From the NCBI GenBank assembly GCA_964461715.1, contig CAYWVR010000044.1:1-23349 (forward strand): DNA of 23,349 bases, read 5' to 3'. Within the stretch, counting starts at the first letter, position 1. The number at the start of each line of letters is the position of its first letter. A program made the translations under genes and the position numbers. Positions 15,377 to 22,176 of this stretch are shown here, piece by piece. The notes under the pieces are model-generated. The model was given only the letters and a program-made list of their open reading frames with translations, was not told the DNA's origin and searched no databases. This DNA is from CAYWVR01 sp964461715 (GTDB taxonomy: Bacteria > Planctomycetota > Phycisphaerae > FEN-1346).

Positions 15377-16243
15377 TTACCGCTTGCGGCGGACGAGGAG
15401 CCCCAGGCCGCCGAGGCCCAGAAGGGCCAGGGTCGCCGGCTCGGGGACGGCGACGTCGGCGAACGTCTCGCCCAGAAGCAGTTCGTCCACGAGGGCCGAC
15501 TGCTCGCCGTTGTAGGCCTCCTTCAGGTAGAAGCCGTCGAAGCCGAAGTCGCTGTTTTCGACCACAAGCCCGCTGTTGAAACTCTCGGGGGCGCTGTAAT
15601 CGGGGCCATCGCCCTCGACCGTTCTGTTCAGCCACAGGTCGTACTCGTCCTTACCGTTGCCGCCGGTCTTTTCGGTGACCCTGACGACGATCAGGTTGAC
15701 GCCGGAGGCCAGGTCGAGCCCCGTGTCGGCATTCTCGCTGGTACCGCCGCCGAGAGAGTAGATGTCGCCGGAGCCGCGGATCTCGAAACCGTGGAGGCGA
15801 TCCTTGTTGGTCTCGTGATCCCACGCCACGATCAGGGAGTTGGCGTCCGACAGGTTGTCCCCGTCGATCAAGGCGGAGAAGTACAGTGCGGTGTACGTCG
15901 TGGACTCCAGCGGCGAATTCGGCGTGAGCTTGGCCGTGGCGCCGGAGGTGTCGTTCCAACTTGAGCTGCGCCACAGTTTGACCTTCTCGCCGGCCTCCGG
16001 CAGGCCCGGACCGTTCAGGCTGCCGCTCTCGACCGTAAAGCCAGCCGCGGTGCTCGTGCCGCTCGTGGACCACGTCTCGGTCCCATCAAAGCCGATCGTG
16101 GAGTTCGTGTCCTGCCCGTCAAGGTCCGCGTTGGTGTCGTATCCGGCGAAGTCCTCCTTGGCGATCAGGGCCGCTTCGGCCGCGCCCGCGGCGAAAAGCA
16201 GGATTCCGATGGCGGCCAGCGTCAGCAGCGTTCGCTTGCCCAT
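15377..16243 (-). CDS. PEP-CTERM sorting-domain secreted protein
   Basis: A 288-residue exported protein. A signal peptide (about 1-24, cleavage after AEA) leads into a body rich in Asp, Asn, Ser, Thr and Gly, which reads as a beta-sandwich of the jelly-roll sort seen in surface proteins (for example SLIVAWDHETNKDRLHGFEIRGSG). The last 23 residues are a complete PEP-CTERM tail: VPEP at 266, a hydrophobic helix and the basic end RRKR. Such proteins are processed by an exosortase, which must be encoded elsewhere. The ATG at 16243 has AAAGGA 8 bases upstream. It has a promoter at 16304-16331 and a strong terminator, so it is a single-gene unit diverging from a XylR-type regulator. Ligand or function is unknown. 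Confidence 0.9.
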   Translation of the reverse strand: MGKRTLLTLAAIGILLFAAGAAEAALIAKEDFAGYDTNADLDGQDTNSTIGFDGTETWSTSGTSTAAGFTVESGSLNGPGLPEAGEKVKLWRSSSWNDTSGATAKLTPNSPLESTTYTALYFSALIDGDNLSDANSLIVAWDHETNKDRLHGFEIRGSGDIYSLGGGTSENADTGLDLASGVNLIVVRVTEKTGGNGKDEYDLWLNRTVEGDGPDYSAPESFNSGLVVENSDFGFDGFYLKEAYNGEQSALVDELLLGETFADVAVPEPATLALLGLGGLGLLVRRKR

Positions 16244-16303
16244 TGTGTCATCCTTTTGAACAGGGATTCTGGATTTGTGGCCCCAGTGCTTCGGCCCAGG
16301 TGG

Positions 16304-16331
16304 AGTCTACCCCATTTTTCGGATGCGTCAA
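16304..16331 (-). promoter_or_regulatory. Promoter of the PEP-CTERM gene
   Basis: Minus-strand TTGACG (16331-16326) and TAGACT (16309-16304) are 16 bases apart. The start would be near 16297, about 54 bases before the ATG. Confidence 0.65.
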
Positions 16332-16344
16332 TGGCGCTGAACGC

Positions 16345-16359
16345 AAACTTCTTTAGTTT
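16345..16359. promoter_or_regulatory. Candidate operator in the divergent region
   Basis: AAACT (16345-16349) and AGTTT (16355-16359) are perfect inverted halves around TCTTT, with two further matching pairs outside a mismatch. The site lies between the -35 boxes of the two divergent promoters and touches the regulator's own -35. This is where a protein could control both genes. Confidence 0.45.
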
Positions 16360-16384
16360 ACGCGCAATCCCGGCCGAGTATATT
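16357..16384 (+). promoter_or_regulatory. Promoter of the XylR-like regulator gene
   Basis: TTTACG (16357-16362) and TATATT (16379-16384) are separated by 16 bases. The start would be near 16391, leaving about 20 bases of leader with GAGGAGGG before the ATG at 16412. Confidence 0.55.
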
Positions 16385-16411
16385 GGAAGGGGCAAGCGAG
16401 GAGGGCTTTCC

Positions 16412-17623
16412 ATGCCTGCGACCTATCGCGTCGCCCTGCTCATGGACGCAAGCAGCGGTTTCATGCGCCAAGCCCTGCGGGGCATCTCGGCCTACCGCCA
16501 TGCGGGGGCCTCCTGGCGTGTGGCGTCCCTGGGCAGCCACGCCCTGGAGGTCCTGGAGGGAAGCGGCACCGAGTGGGACGGTCTCGTGGGCTACGTGGCC
16601 ACGAGGGACCGGGCCGAGCGCATCGGCGGCCTGGGCGTCCCCGCGGTCAACCTGGGCAACCGGTTTCCGACGCCCGGCATCCCCCAGGTCATCGGCGACG
16701 ACGTGGCGATGGGGCGGGTGGCCGCCGAGCACCTCCTGGACCGCGGCTTCCGCCGCTTTGCGTATTGTTCCGTGGCGGACGAGGCGTTCGCCCGGGAGCG
16801 CGGCCGGGGCTTCGGCGAGATCGTGGGCGCGGCCGGGCGCGCGTGCGACCTCTATGAGCCGGGAATCGAACGGGTCGCCTCACGCAATTGGTCCCTGAGG
16901 CAGGCGGACCTGGCCCGGTGGGTCGAGGGCCTTCCCTCCCCCATCGGGATTCTTTGCGCCAACGACGGCCTGGGCGTTGAGCTGCTGGAGGCGTGCGGCC
17001 GGGCGGGGAGGCGTGTCCCGGAAGACGTCGCCGTGGTGGGCGTCGATAACGACGCCGTCCTGTGCGACGTGGCCGAGCCGCCCCTTTCCAGCGTCGACGC
17101 CAACACGGTGCGCCGCGGGTACGAGGCGGCGGCGCTGCTGGACCGGCTCATGGCGGGCGAAGCCCCGCCGGGGGAGCCCATCCTCATCGAGCCGATCAAC
17201 GTCGTGGCCCGCCGAAGCTCCGACACCCTGGCCATCGACGACGAGAACGTCCGGGCCGCCATGCGATTCATCTACGAGCACGCCGACACCGACCTCTCGG
17301 TGGCGGACGTGGTGGCCGCCACGTACGTATCGCGGCGGACGCTGGAGCAGCACTTCCGCGACGTGACGGGCCACACCCTGGCGGAGGCTGTCCGTCGGGC
17401 CCACGTCGAGCGGGCCAGAGGGCTCCTGCTGACCACCGATCTGACGCTGTACGAGGTGGCGGAGGCGTCGGGCTTCAAGAACGAGGTGGCCCTGTCGCAC
17501 GCTTTCAAGCGACAGGCGGGCCTGCCCCCGGGCGAGTACCGGCGCCAGGCCGGCCGAATCCGACCCCTGTCCCGACCCGAAGAATGCCGGGACCATGCCC
17601 AGGGTCGTCCTCCACGGCCCTGA
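16412..17623 (+). CDS. XylR-type AraC-family transcription regulator
   Basis: A 403-residue regulator. Residues about 5-265 form a LacI/ribose-binding-protein-like sensor without a signal peptide (GDDVAMGRVAAEHLLDRGFRRFAYCS at 95-120; ILCANDGLGVELLEACGRAG at 180-199; VDNDAVLCDVAEPPLSSVD at 211-229). Residues about 279-380 form an AraC double helix-turn-helix (LSVADVVAATYVSRRTLEQHF, then LYEVAEASGFKNEVALSHAFKRQAGLPPGEYRR, residues 346-378). This is the layout of E. coli XylR, where a sugar bound by the sensor triggers activation. The ligand here is probably a sugar but is not shown. The ATG at 16412 has GAGGAGGG 6 bases upstream; the longer frame from 16256 crosses its own promoter. It may control the divergent PEP-CTERM gene and itself. 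Confidence 0.9.
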   Translation: MPATYRVALLMDASSGFMRQALRGISAYRHAGASWRVASLGSHALEVLEGSGTEWDGLVGYVATRDRAERIGGLGVPAVNLGNRFPTPGIPQVIGDDVAMGRVAAEHLLDRGFRRFAYCSVADEAFARERGRGFGEIVGAAGRACDLYEPGIERVASRNWSLRQADLARWVEGLPSPIGILCANDGLGVELLEACGRAGRRVPEDVAVVGVDNDAVLCDVAEPPLSSVDANTVRRGYEAAALLDRLMAGEAPPGEPILIEPINVVARRSSDTLAIDDENVRAAMRFIYEHADTDLSVADVVAATYVSRRTLEQHFRDVTGHTLAEAVRRAHVERARGLLLTTDLTLYEVAEASGFKNEVALSHAFKRQAGLPPGEYRRQAGRIRPLSRPEECRDHAQGRPPRP

Positions 17624-17759
17624 CTCCATCGTGGGCGTCTGCCCCGACGGTTGCCCGAAGGAGCGCCTCGCGCGCGGCGGGTTGGCTCCTACGTTCCGTG
17701 CGCGGGTTTCCGCTTTGCGGTCTACCTCGCCATGGTCGTTGAGCCCAGCGAGTTTCGTT

Positions 17760-17793
17760 CCCCTCTCGGACGTGTGGGGTGTCCGAGGAGGGG
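17760..17793. terminator. Hairpin between two converging genes
   Basis: CCCCTCTCGGAC (17760-17771) pairs with GTCCGAGGAGGGG (17781-17793) over 12 pairs with one bulged base, loop 9. It lies between the regulator gene and uvrA, which converge. A two-way terminator is plausible, but no T tract flanks it on either strand. Confidence 0.4.
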
Positions 17794-17828
17794 ACCGGAC
17801 TGGTTTGCGCCCGGGGGGCTCGCCACCG

Positions 17829-17846
17829 AGTCCGTCCTGTCGGACT
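17829..17846. other. Second small hairpin downstream of uvrA
   Basis: AGTCCG (17829-17834) and CGGACT (17841-17846) pair perfectly with a 6-base loop, 24 bases past the uvrA stop on the minus strand. No T tract follows. It may help end or protect the uvrA transcript. Confidence 0.3.
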
Positions 17847-17869
17847 TGGATGATTTGTCGTCGACGGGG

Positions 17870-20662
17870 TCAGTCCTCGCTCGTCGCGAGGGCCGCCAGG
17901 CGGCGGGCAAGGAAGCGGCCGGTGGGGCTGGCGGGGCAGGCGGCAATGGCCTCGGGCGGGCCTTCAGCGACGAGGTGTCCTCCGCCTGCGCCGCCGTCGG
18001 GGCCGAGGTCGAGGACCCAGTCGGCCTGGGTGATGAAGTCGAGGTTGTGCTCGATCACGAGGAGCGAGTGCCCCGCGTTGACGAGGCGATGGAAGGTCCG
18101 GAGGAGCCCCTGGACGTCGGCCATGTGGAGGCCGGTCGTGGGCTCGTCGAAGATGAACAGGTCCTGCCGCCCCTTTTTCGGCTGGGCGAGGAAGGAGGCG
18201 AGCTTCAGCCGCTGGGCCTCGCCGCCCGAGAGGGTCGCGGTGTTCTGCCCGAGGCGGAGGTATCCGAGGCCGACGTCCGCCAGCGGCTTCAAGCGCGAGG
18301 TGATCGAGTCGTGCTCGGCGAAGTGGGCCCGGGCATCGTCGACGGTCATGTCGAGGACGTCGTCGATGTTGCGGCCGTTCCAGCGGACGTCGAGGACCTT
18401 CTTCTTGAACCGCCGCCCGCCGCACTCCTGACACACGACCGTCACGTCGGCCATAAAGTACATATCATAGGTGACGGTTCCGACGCCTTTGCACGTCTCG
18501 CATCGTCCGCCCGCGACGTTGAACGAGAAGTCCGAGGGTTGGACGCCCGCGACCCGGGCCTTGGGCGTCTCGGCCAGGAGCCGCCGGATGGCCCCGTAGG
18601 CTTTGACGTAGGTGACGGGGTTCGAGCGGGTGCTCTGGCCGATGGGCGCCTGGTCGACGAGGTGAATCTCGTCGATCTGGTCGAGGCCGCGGACCTCGTC
18701 GACCTCGCCGACGTCGTCGGCGGGCTTGCCCCGGTGCTGGAGCCACGGGCCGTAGAGGCACCCGTGGACGAGGGTCGTCTTGCCCGAGCCGGAGACGCCC
18801 GTCACGCACGCGAGCACGCCGAGCGGCACGCGGACCGTCAGGTCCTTGAGGTTATGCTGGCGGGCCCCGTCGAGGGTGATCCACGCCTTCGGCCGGCGGG
18901 CGTAGGGGGAGAAGGTCCGATCGGCGTGGACGCGCATCTGGCGGGCGGTCTCGCCGGCGTCGCCGGCCGCCAGGGCCGCGGCGTCGCCCTGGAAGATAAC
19001 CTCGCCGCCCGCTTCGCCGGCGCCGGGGCCGAGGTCGATGAGGTGATCGGCGGCCTCGATCAGCTCCGGGTCGTGCTCGACGACGGCGACGGTGTTGCCC
19101 TTTCGAATGAGGTCTTCGAGGATGCCGATCAGTCGATGCGTGTCGCGGGCGTGGAGCCCGACGGTCGGCTCGTCGAGGACGTAGAGGGTGTTGGTGAGGC
19201 TCGATCCCAGGGCTGCCGCCAGGTTGATGCGCTGCGACTCGCCGCCCGAGAGGGTTCGCGTCTGGCGGTCGAGGGTCAGGTACGAAAGGCCGACGTTCTC
19301 GAGGTACGCCAGCCGCCCCCGAATCTCCCGAAGCAGCACCGCCGCCTTCTCTTCGTCCTCCGGCTCCAGGGCCAGCGCGTCGAACCAGGGCCGCAGGTCT
19401 TCGACGGGCATCCGCGCGAGGTCGGCCACCGTCCGCCCGCCGACGAAGACCTGGAGGGCCTCCGGCCGGAGCCGCCTTCCCCCGCACTCCGGGCACCGGT
19501 TGTAGCCGCGGTATCGGGCGATCAGGACGCGAACGTGGACCTTGTACCGTTTCGTCTCGAGCCACTCGAAGAACCCGCGGATGCCGCCCCACGCCTCGTC
19601 GCCCTCCCAGAGGAACCGGACGCTCGATTCGGACAGGTCGACATAGGGCACGTCCGTGCGGATGCCGGCCCGGCGGCAAGCCTTGCGGCACTCGCGGTGG
19701 AGGTGTTTGTAGGCGGGCGTTTGCCAGCAGGTGAGGGCCCCCTGGTCGATGGATTTGCGCGGGTCGGGTACGATCTTGTCGGGGTCGAGGTCGGAGACGC
19801 GGCCGAAGCCCTCGCACCGCGGGCACGCCCCGACCGCCGAGTTGAAGCTGAACAGGTGCGGGTCCGGCTCCGGGAACGTCCGGCCGCACCGGGCGCAGGC
19901 GAAGCGGACGTCGAAGGGGAGACGGGCCCGCTCGGCCCGGTCCTCGCCGAGGAGGATGACCTGGGCCCGCCCGTCGCCCGCCTTGAAGGCCGCCTCCATC
20001 GACTCGGCCAGCCGGCTGCGGCTCTCGCGAGGCGGGTCGGCGAGGATCAGCCGGTCGATGACGACGTGGAGCGGGTCGGGCAGGGACGCTTCGTCGGCTT
20101 CGGGCACCTCGACGAACCGACCCTCGATCCAGAGCCGCCCAAAGCCCTGCCGCTGGAGCTCCCGCCCCAGACTCTCCCACGGCCGGTCCCCGCGCCAAAG
20201 CGGCGCCACCACGAGCAGGCGGCTCTTCGCCTCGAGCCCCAGGACCTCCTCCACGGCCCGGGCCACCGTGTGCGTTTCGACCCGCCGGCCGCACCCCGGG
20301 CAGACGGTCTCGCCGACCGAGGCGAAAAGCAGGCGCAGGTAATCGGCGATTTCGGTGGCCGTGCCGACGGTGGAGCGGGCATTCTTGACCGTGTTTTTCT
20401 GCTCGAGGGCAAGGGCCGGCAAGAGGCCCGTGATCGAATCGACGGGCGGCCGTTCCATCTGCTCGAGGAACTGGCGGCTATAGGCGGAGAGCGACTCGAC
20501 GTACCGCATCTGACCCTCGGCGTAGAGCGTGTCGAAGGCGAGGCTCGACTTGCCGGAACCCGAGACGCCCGTCACGACCGTGAGCCGCCGATGCGGCACC
20601 GTGACGTCGATGCCCTTGAGGTTATGGGTCCGCGCGCCGGTGACCTCGATCGTTCGGTGCAT
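17870..20662 (-). CDS. uvrA: Excinuclease ABC subunit A
   Basis: A complete 930-residue UvrA, the DNA-damage sensor ATPase of nucleotide excision repair, which loads UvrB. Two ABC ATPase halves are clear: Walker A GVSGSGKSS (32-40) and GVSGSGKTT (about 620), signature LSGGESQR (about 470) and LSGGEAQR (about 805), and Walker B DEPTVGLHARD and DEPTTGLHMAD. Zinc modules are visible as CARC...CPRC (from about 254) and CETC...CQEC (from about 718), with extra CPGC and CPECGG pairs. The part between the first zinc module and CPECGG contains GGIRGFFEWLETKRYKVHVRV, which I associate with a less common UvrA lineage rather than the E. coli type. The ATG at 20662 has only a weak SD. A promoter lies at 20695-20723. 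It is a lone gene with no uvrB nearby. Confidence 0.94.
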   Translation of the reverse strand: MHRTIEVTGARTHNLKGIDVTVPHRRLTVVTGVSGSGKSSLAFDTLYAEGQMRYVESLSAYSRQFLEQMERPPVDSITGLLPALALEQKNTVKNARSTVGTATEIADYLRLLFASVGETVCPGCGRRVETHTVARAVEEVLGLEAKSRLLVVAPLWRGDRPWESLGRELQRQGFGRLWIEGRFVEVPEADEASLPDPLHVVIDRLILADPPRESRSRLAESMEAAFKAGDGRAQVILLGEDRAERARLPFDVRFACARCGRTFPEPDPHLFSFNSAVGACPRCEGFGRVSDLDPDKIVPDPRKSIDQGALTCWQTPAYKHLHRECRKACRRAGIRTDVPYVDLSESSVRFLWEGDEAWGGIRGFFEWLETKRYKVHVRVLIARYRGYNRCPECGGRRLRPEALQVFVGGRTVADLARMPVEDLRPWFDALALEPEDEEKAAVLLREIRGRLAYLENVGLSYLTLDRQTRTLSGGESQRINLAAALGSSLTNTLYVLDEPTVGLHARDTHRLIGILEDLIRKGNTVAVVEHDPELIEAADHLIDLGPGAGEAGGEVIFQGDAAALAAGDAGETARQMRVHADRTFSPYARRPKAWITLDGARQHNLKDLTVRVPLGVLACVTGVSGSGKTTLVHGCLYGPWLQHRGKPADDVGEVDEVRGLDQIDEIHLVDQAPIGQSTRSNPVTYVKAYGAIRRLLAETPKARVAGVQPSDFSFNVAGGRCETCKGVGTVTYDMYFMADVTVVCQECGGRRFKKKVLDVRWNGRNIDDVLDMTVDDARAHFAEHDSITSRLKPLADVGLGYLRLGQNTATLSGGEAQRLKLASFLAQPKKGRQDLFIFDEPTTGLHMADVQGLLRTFHRLVNAGHSLLVIEHNLDFITQADWVLDLGPDGGAGGGHLVAEGPPEAIAACPASPTGRFLARRLAALATSED

Positions 20663-20694
20663 AGGCCGTCCCGTTCCCGCCGGGGGAATCCTTA

Positions 20695-20723
20695 AGGCTA
20701 CCGGTCGGGGCGGCGGGTGTCAA
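20695..20723 (-). promoter_or_regulatory. Promoter of uvrA
   Basis: Minus-strand TTGACA (20723-20718) and TAGCCT (20700-20695) are spaced 17 bases. Transcription would begin near 20688, about 26 bases before the ATG. I saw no CTGT-type or GAAC-type SOS operator next to it. Confidence 0.65.
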
Positions 20724-20890
20724 GGTCGGCCGGGACCACCGCTTGGCCGCGACGCCGGAGGCGAGCGCAGGCCGTTCGAGAGGCCCGAGAGAGTCCCCCG
20801 CTTTCCCTCAAGCGATTCGCAGAGCGGGTCGATACTGCGGCAGAGGCTGTGGGTCACCCGGCAGGATTGCCGGGCAACGGCCTGAGAAAC
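20724..20890. other. Rest of the gap upstream of uvrA
   Basis: Together with the promoter and terminator on its flanks this makes up a 343-base gene-free interval (20663-21005). I see no gene in it. CCCGGCAGGATTGCCGGG near 20858-20875 forms a short stem, CCCGGCA/TTGCCGGG-like, of unknown meaning. Confidence 0.35.
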
Positions 20891-20922
20891 GAGGGCCCGG
20901 AGAACGGCGACTCCGGGTCCTC
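20891..20922 (-). terminator. Terminator of the dehydrogenase gene
   Basis: GAGGGCCCGGAG (20891-20902) and CTCCGGGTCCTC (20911-20922) pair over 12 positions, one being a G-T pair, around an 8-base loop. On the minus strand GTTTCTC follows; on the plus strand AACTTTTG follows. It lies 83 bases after the dehydrogenase stop. Confidence 0.6.
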
Positions 20923-21005
20923 AACTTTTGCGCGCGAAGGGCACGCGCGGCGCAAGCGCTGCGGCGGACAAGCTGGCGCCGTGACCCAATGCCCCATGCC
21001 TGCCG

Positions 21006-22037
21006 TCAGGGATGGATCACCGCCTTCAGCACCCCGTCGGCGTACTCGTCGACCAACTCGAACGCCCGGGCGGCGTGGTCGAGGTCGAAGGTGTGCGTGA
21101 TCCAGCTCGCCACGTCCAGCTTCCCGCAGGCCACCAGGTCGATGGCCTGTCGCGCGGCATGGCGGCTGCGGCGGACGTACTGGACGGTCAGTTCCTTGCG
21201 ACGATACTCGTGGGCGTCGAGGGTGATGGAGTCCTCCTTGGGGATGCCCACCAGGCAGACCCGCCCGCCGATCGCCGCCAGGTCGTACGCCTGCGGCGCC
21301 CCGGCGGCCCGGTTCGTGCACTCGAAGACAAGGTCCGCCCCGCGGCCGCCCGTCCATTCCCGCACCGCCGCCGCCGGGTCGCACGCCTCGACGTTCACGG
21401 TCTCGTCGGCCCCGAGCTTCCTGGCGAGATCGAGGCGATAGTCGAGCCGGTCCGTGACGATCAGGCGCAGGGCCCCGCCCAGCCGGGCCATCTCCATGCA
21501 CCCGAGACCGATCGACCCGCACCCGACCACAGCCACCGTCTCGCCCGGCCGCACGGGCGCGAGGTTCGACGCGTGGACCGTGACCTGGAGCGGCTCGAGC
21601 ATCGCCGCCTCGTCGAACGAGAGGGCGTCGGGGATCGGCACGCACTGTTCGGGCTCGAGGGGGGCGAACTCCCGCATGAGGCCGTCGTGCGGCGGGGTGG
21701 ACCCGAAGACGACGTCGGGGCAGATGTTCGGGCGCCCGGTCGTGCAGAACTCGCATCGCCCGCAGGAAAGGGCGGGCTCGATGGCCACCCGGAGGCCGAC
21801 CTCGAGGCCCTCGACCCCGGGGCCGACCTCGGCGATCTCGCCGGCGGCCTCGTGGCCGGGAACCTGGGGCCGCTCGACGACCTGGTCGCCGATCCGCATG
21901 TGCGTGTAGTAATGGACGTCCGACCCACACAGGCCCACGCTCCGAATCCGCACCAGGACCTGCCCCGGCCCGGCCTTGGGCCGCTCGCGCTCCTCCATGC
22001 GCAGGTCGCGGACGCCGTGCAAAACGAGTGCTTTCAT
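21006..22037 (-). CDS. Zinc-dependent polyol/alcohol dehydrogenase (MDR family)
   Basis: A 343-residue medium-chain dehydrogenase close in layout to sorbitol and xylitol dehydrogenases. Catalytic zinc ligands are Cys37 (GLCGSDVHYY) and His62-Glu63 (GHEAAGEI), with Glu148 (AMLEPL) as the sorbitol-dehydrogenase-type ligand. The structural zinc uses Cys92, Cys95, Cys98 and Cys106. The cofactor motif GCGSIGLG is at 172-179, and Asp196 at the end of the second strand suggests NAD rather than NADP. The substrate is probably a sugar alcohol but is not fixed by the sequence. The ATG at 22037 is preferred because AAAGG lies about 8 bases upstream; the ATG at 22043 is too close to it. It is the gene after the TldE-like gene on the same strand, 139 bases away, and may share its transcript. 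Confidence 0.9.
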   Translation of the reverse strand: MKALVLHGVRDLRMEERERPKAGPGQVLVRIRSVGLCGSDVHYYTHMRIGDQVVERPQVPGHEAAGEIAEVGPGVEGLEVGLRVAIEPALSCGRCEFCTTGRPNICPDVVFGSTPPHDGLMREFAPLEPEQCVPIPDALSFDEAAMLEPLQVTVHASNLAPVRPGETVAVVGCGSIGLGCMEMARLGGALRLIVTDRLDYRLDLARKLGADETVNVEACDPAAAVREWTGGRGADLVFECTNRAAGAPQAYDLAAIGGRVCLVGIPKEDSITLDAHEYRRKELTVQYVRRSRHAARQAIDLVACGKLDVASWITHTFDLDHAARAFELVDEYADGVLKAVIHP

Positions 22038-22151
22038 TGTCATACCTTTAACAGAAGGCGATGGGCCTTCGGCATGGGGCACGGGGCCACGGCCACGACT
22101 TGCCCCGCATGCTCGCTTGTCCCCGGGCCCAATGCCGTCCGTGCGAATGCT

Positions 22152-22169
22152 CGCGAGGTCACCCTCGCG
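22152..22169 (-). other. Stem-loop between the TldE-like and dehydrogenase genes
   Basis: CGCGAGG (22152-22158) and CCTCGCG (22163-22169) form a perfect 7-base stem with loop TCAC, 7 bases past the stop of the upstream gene. It lacks a T tract, so it may stabilise or process the RNA rather than end it. Confidence 0.4.
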
Positions 22170-22176
22170 GCTCATG

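Noticed and set aside
13213..15579. A 788-codon plus-strand open frame
   Set aside because: It runs antisense through the sulfatase and the IS remnant; those minus-strand genes have clear motifs and this frame has none.
17651..20695. A 1014-codon plus-strand open frame
   Set aside because: It is the antisense of uvrA, whose ATPase and zinc motifs prove the coding strand.
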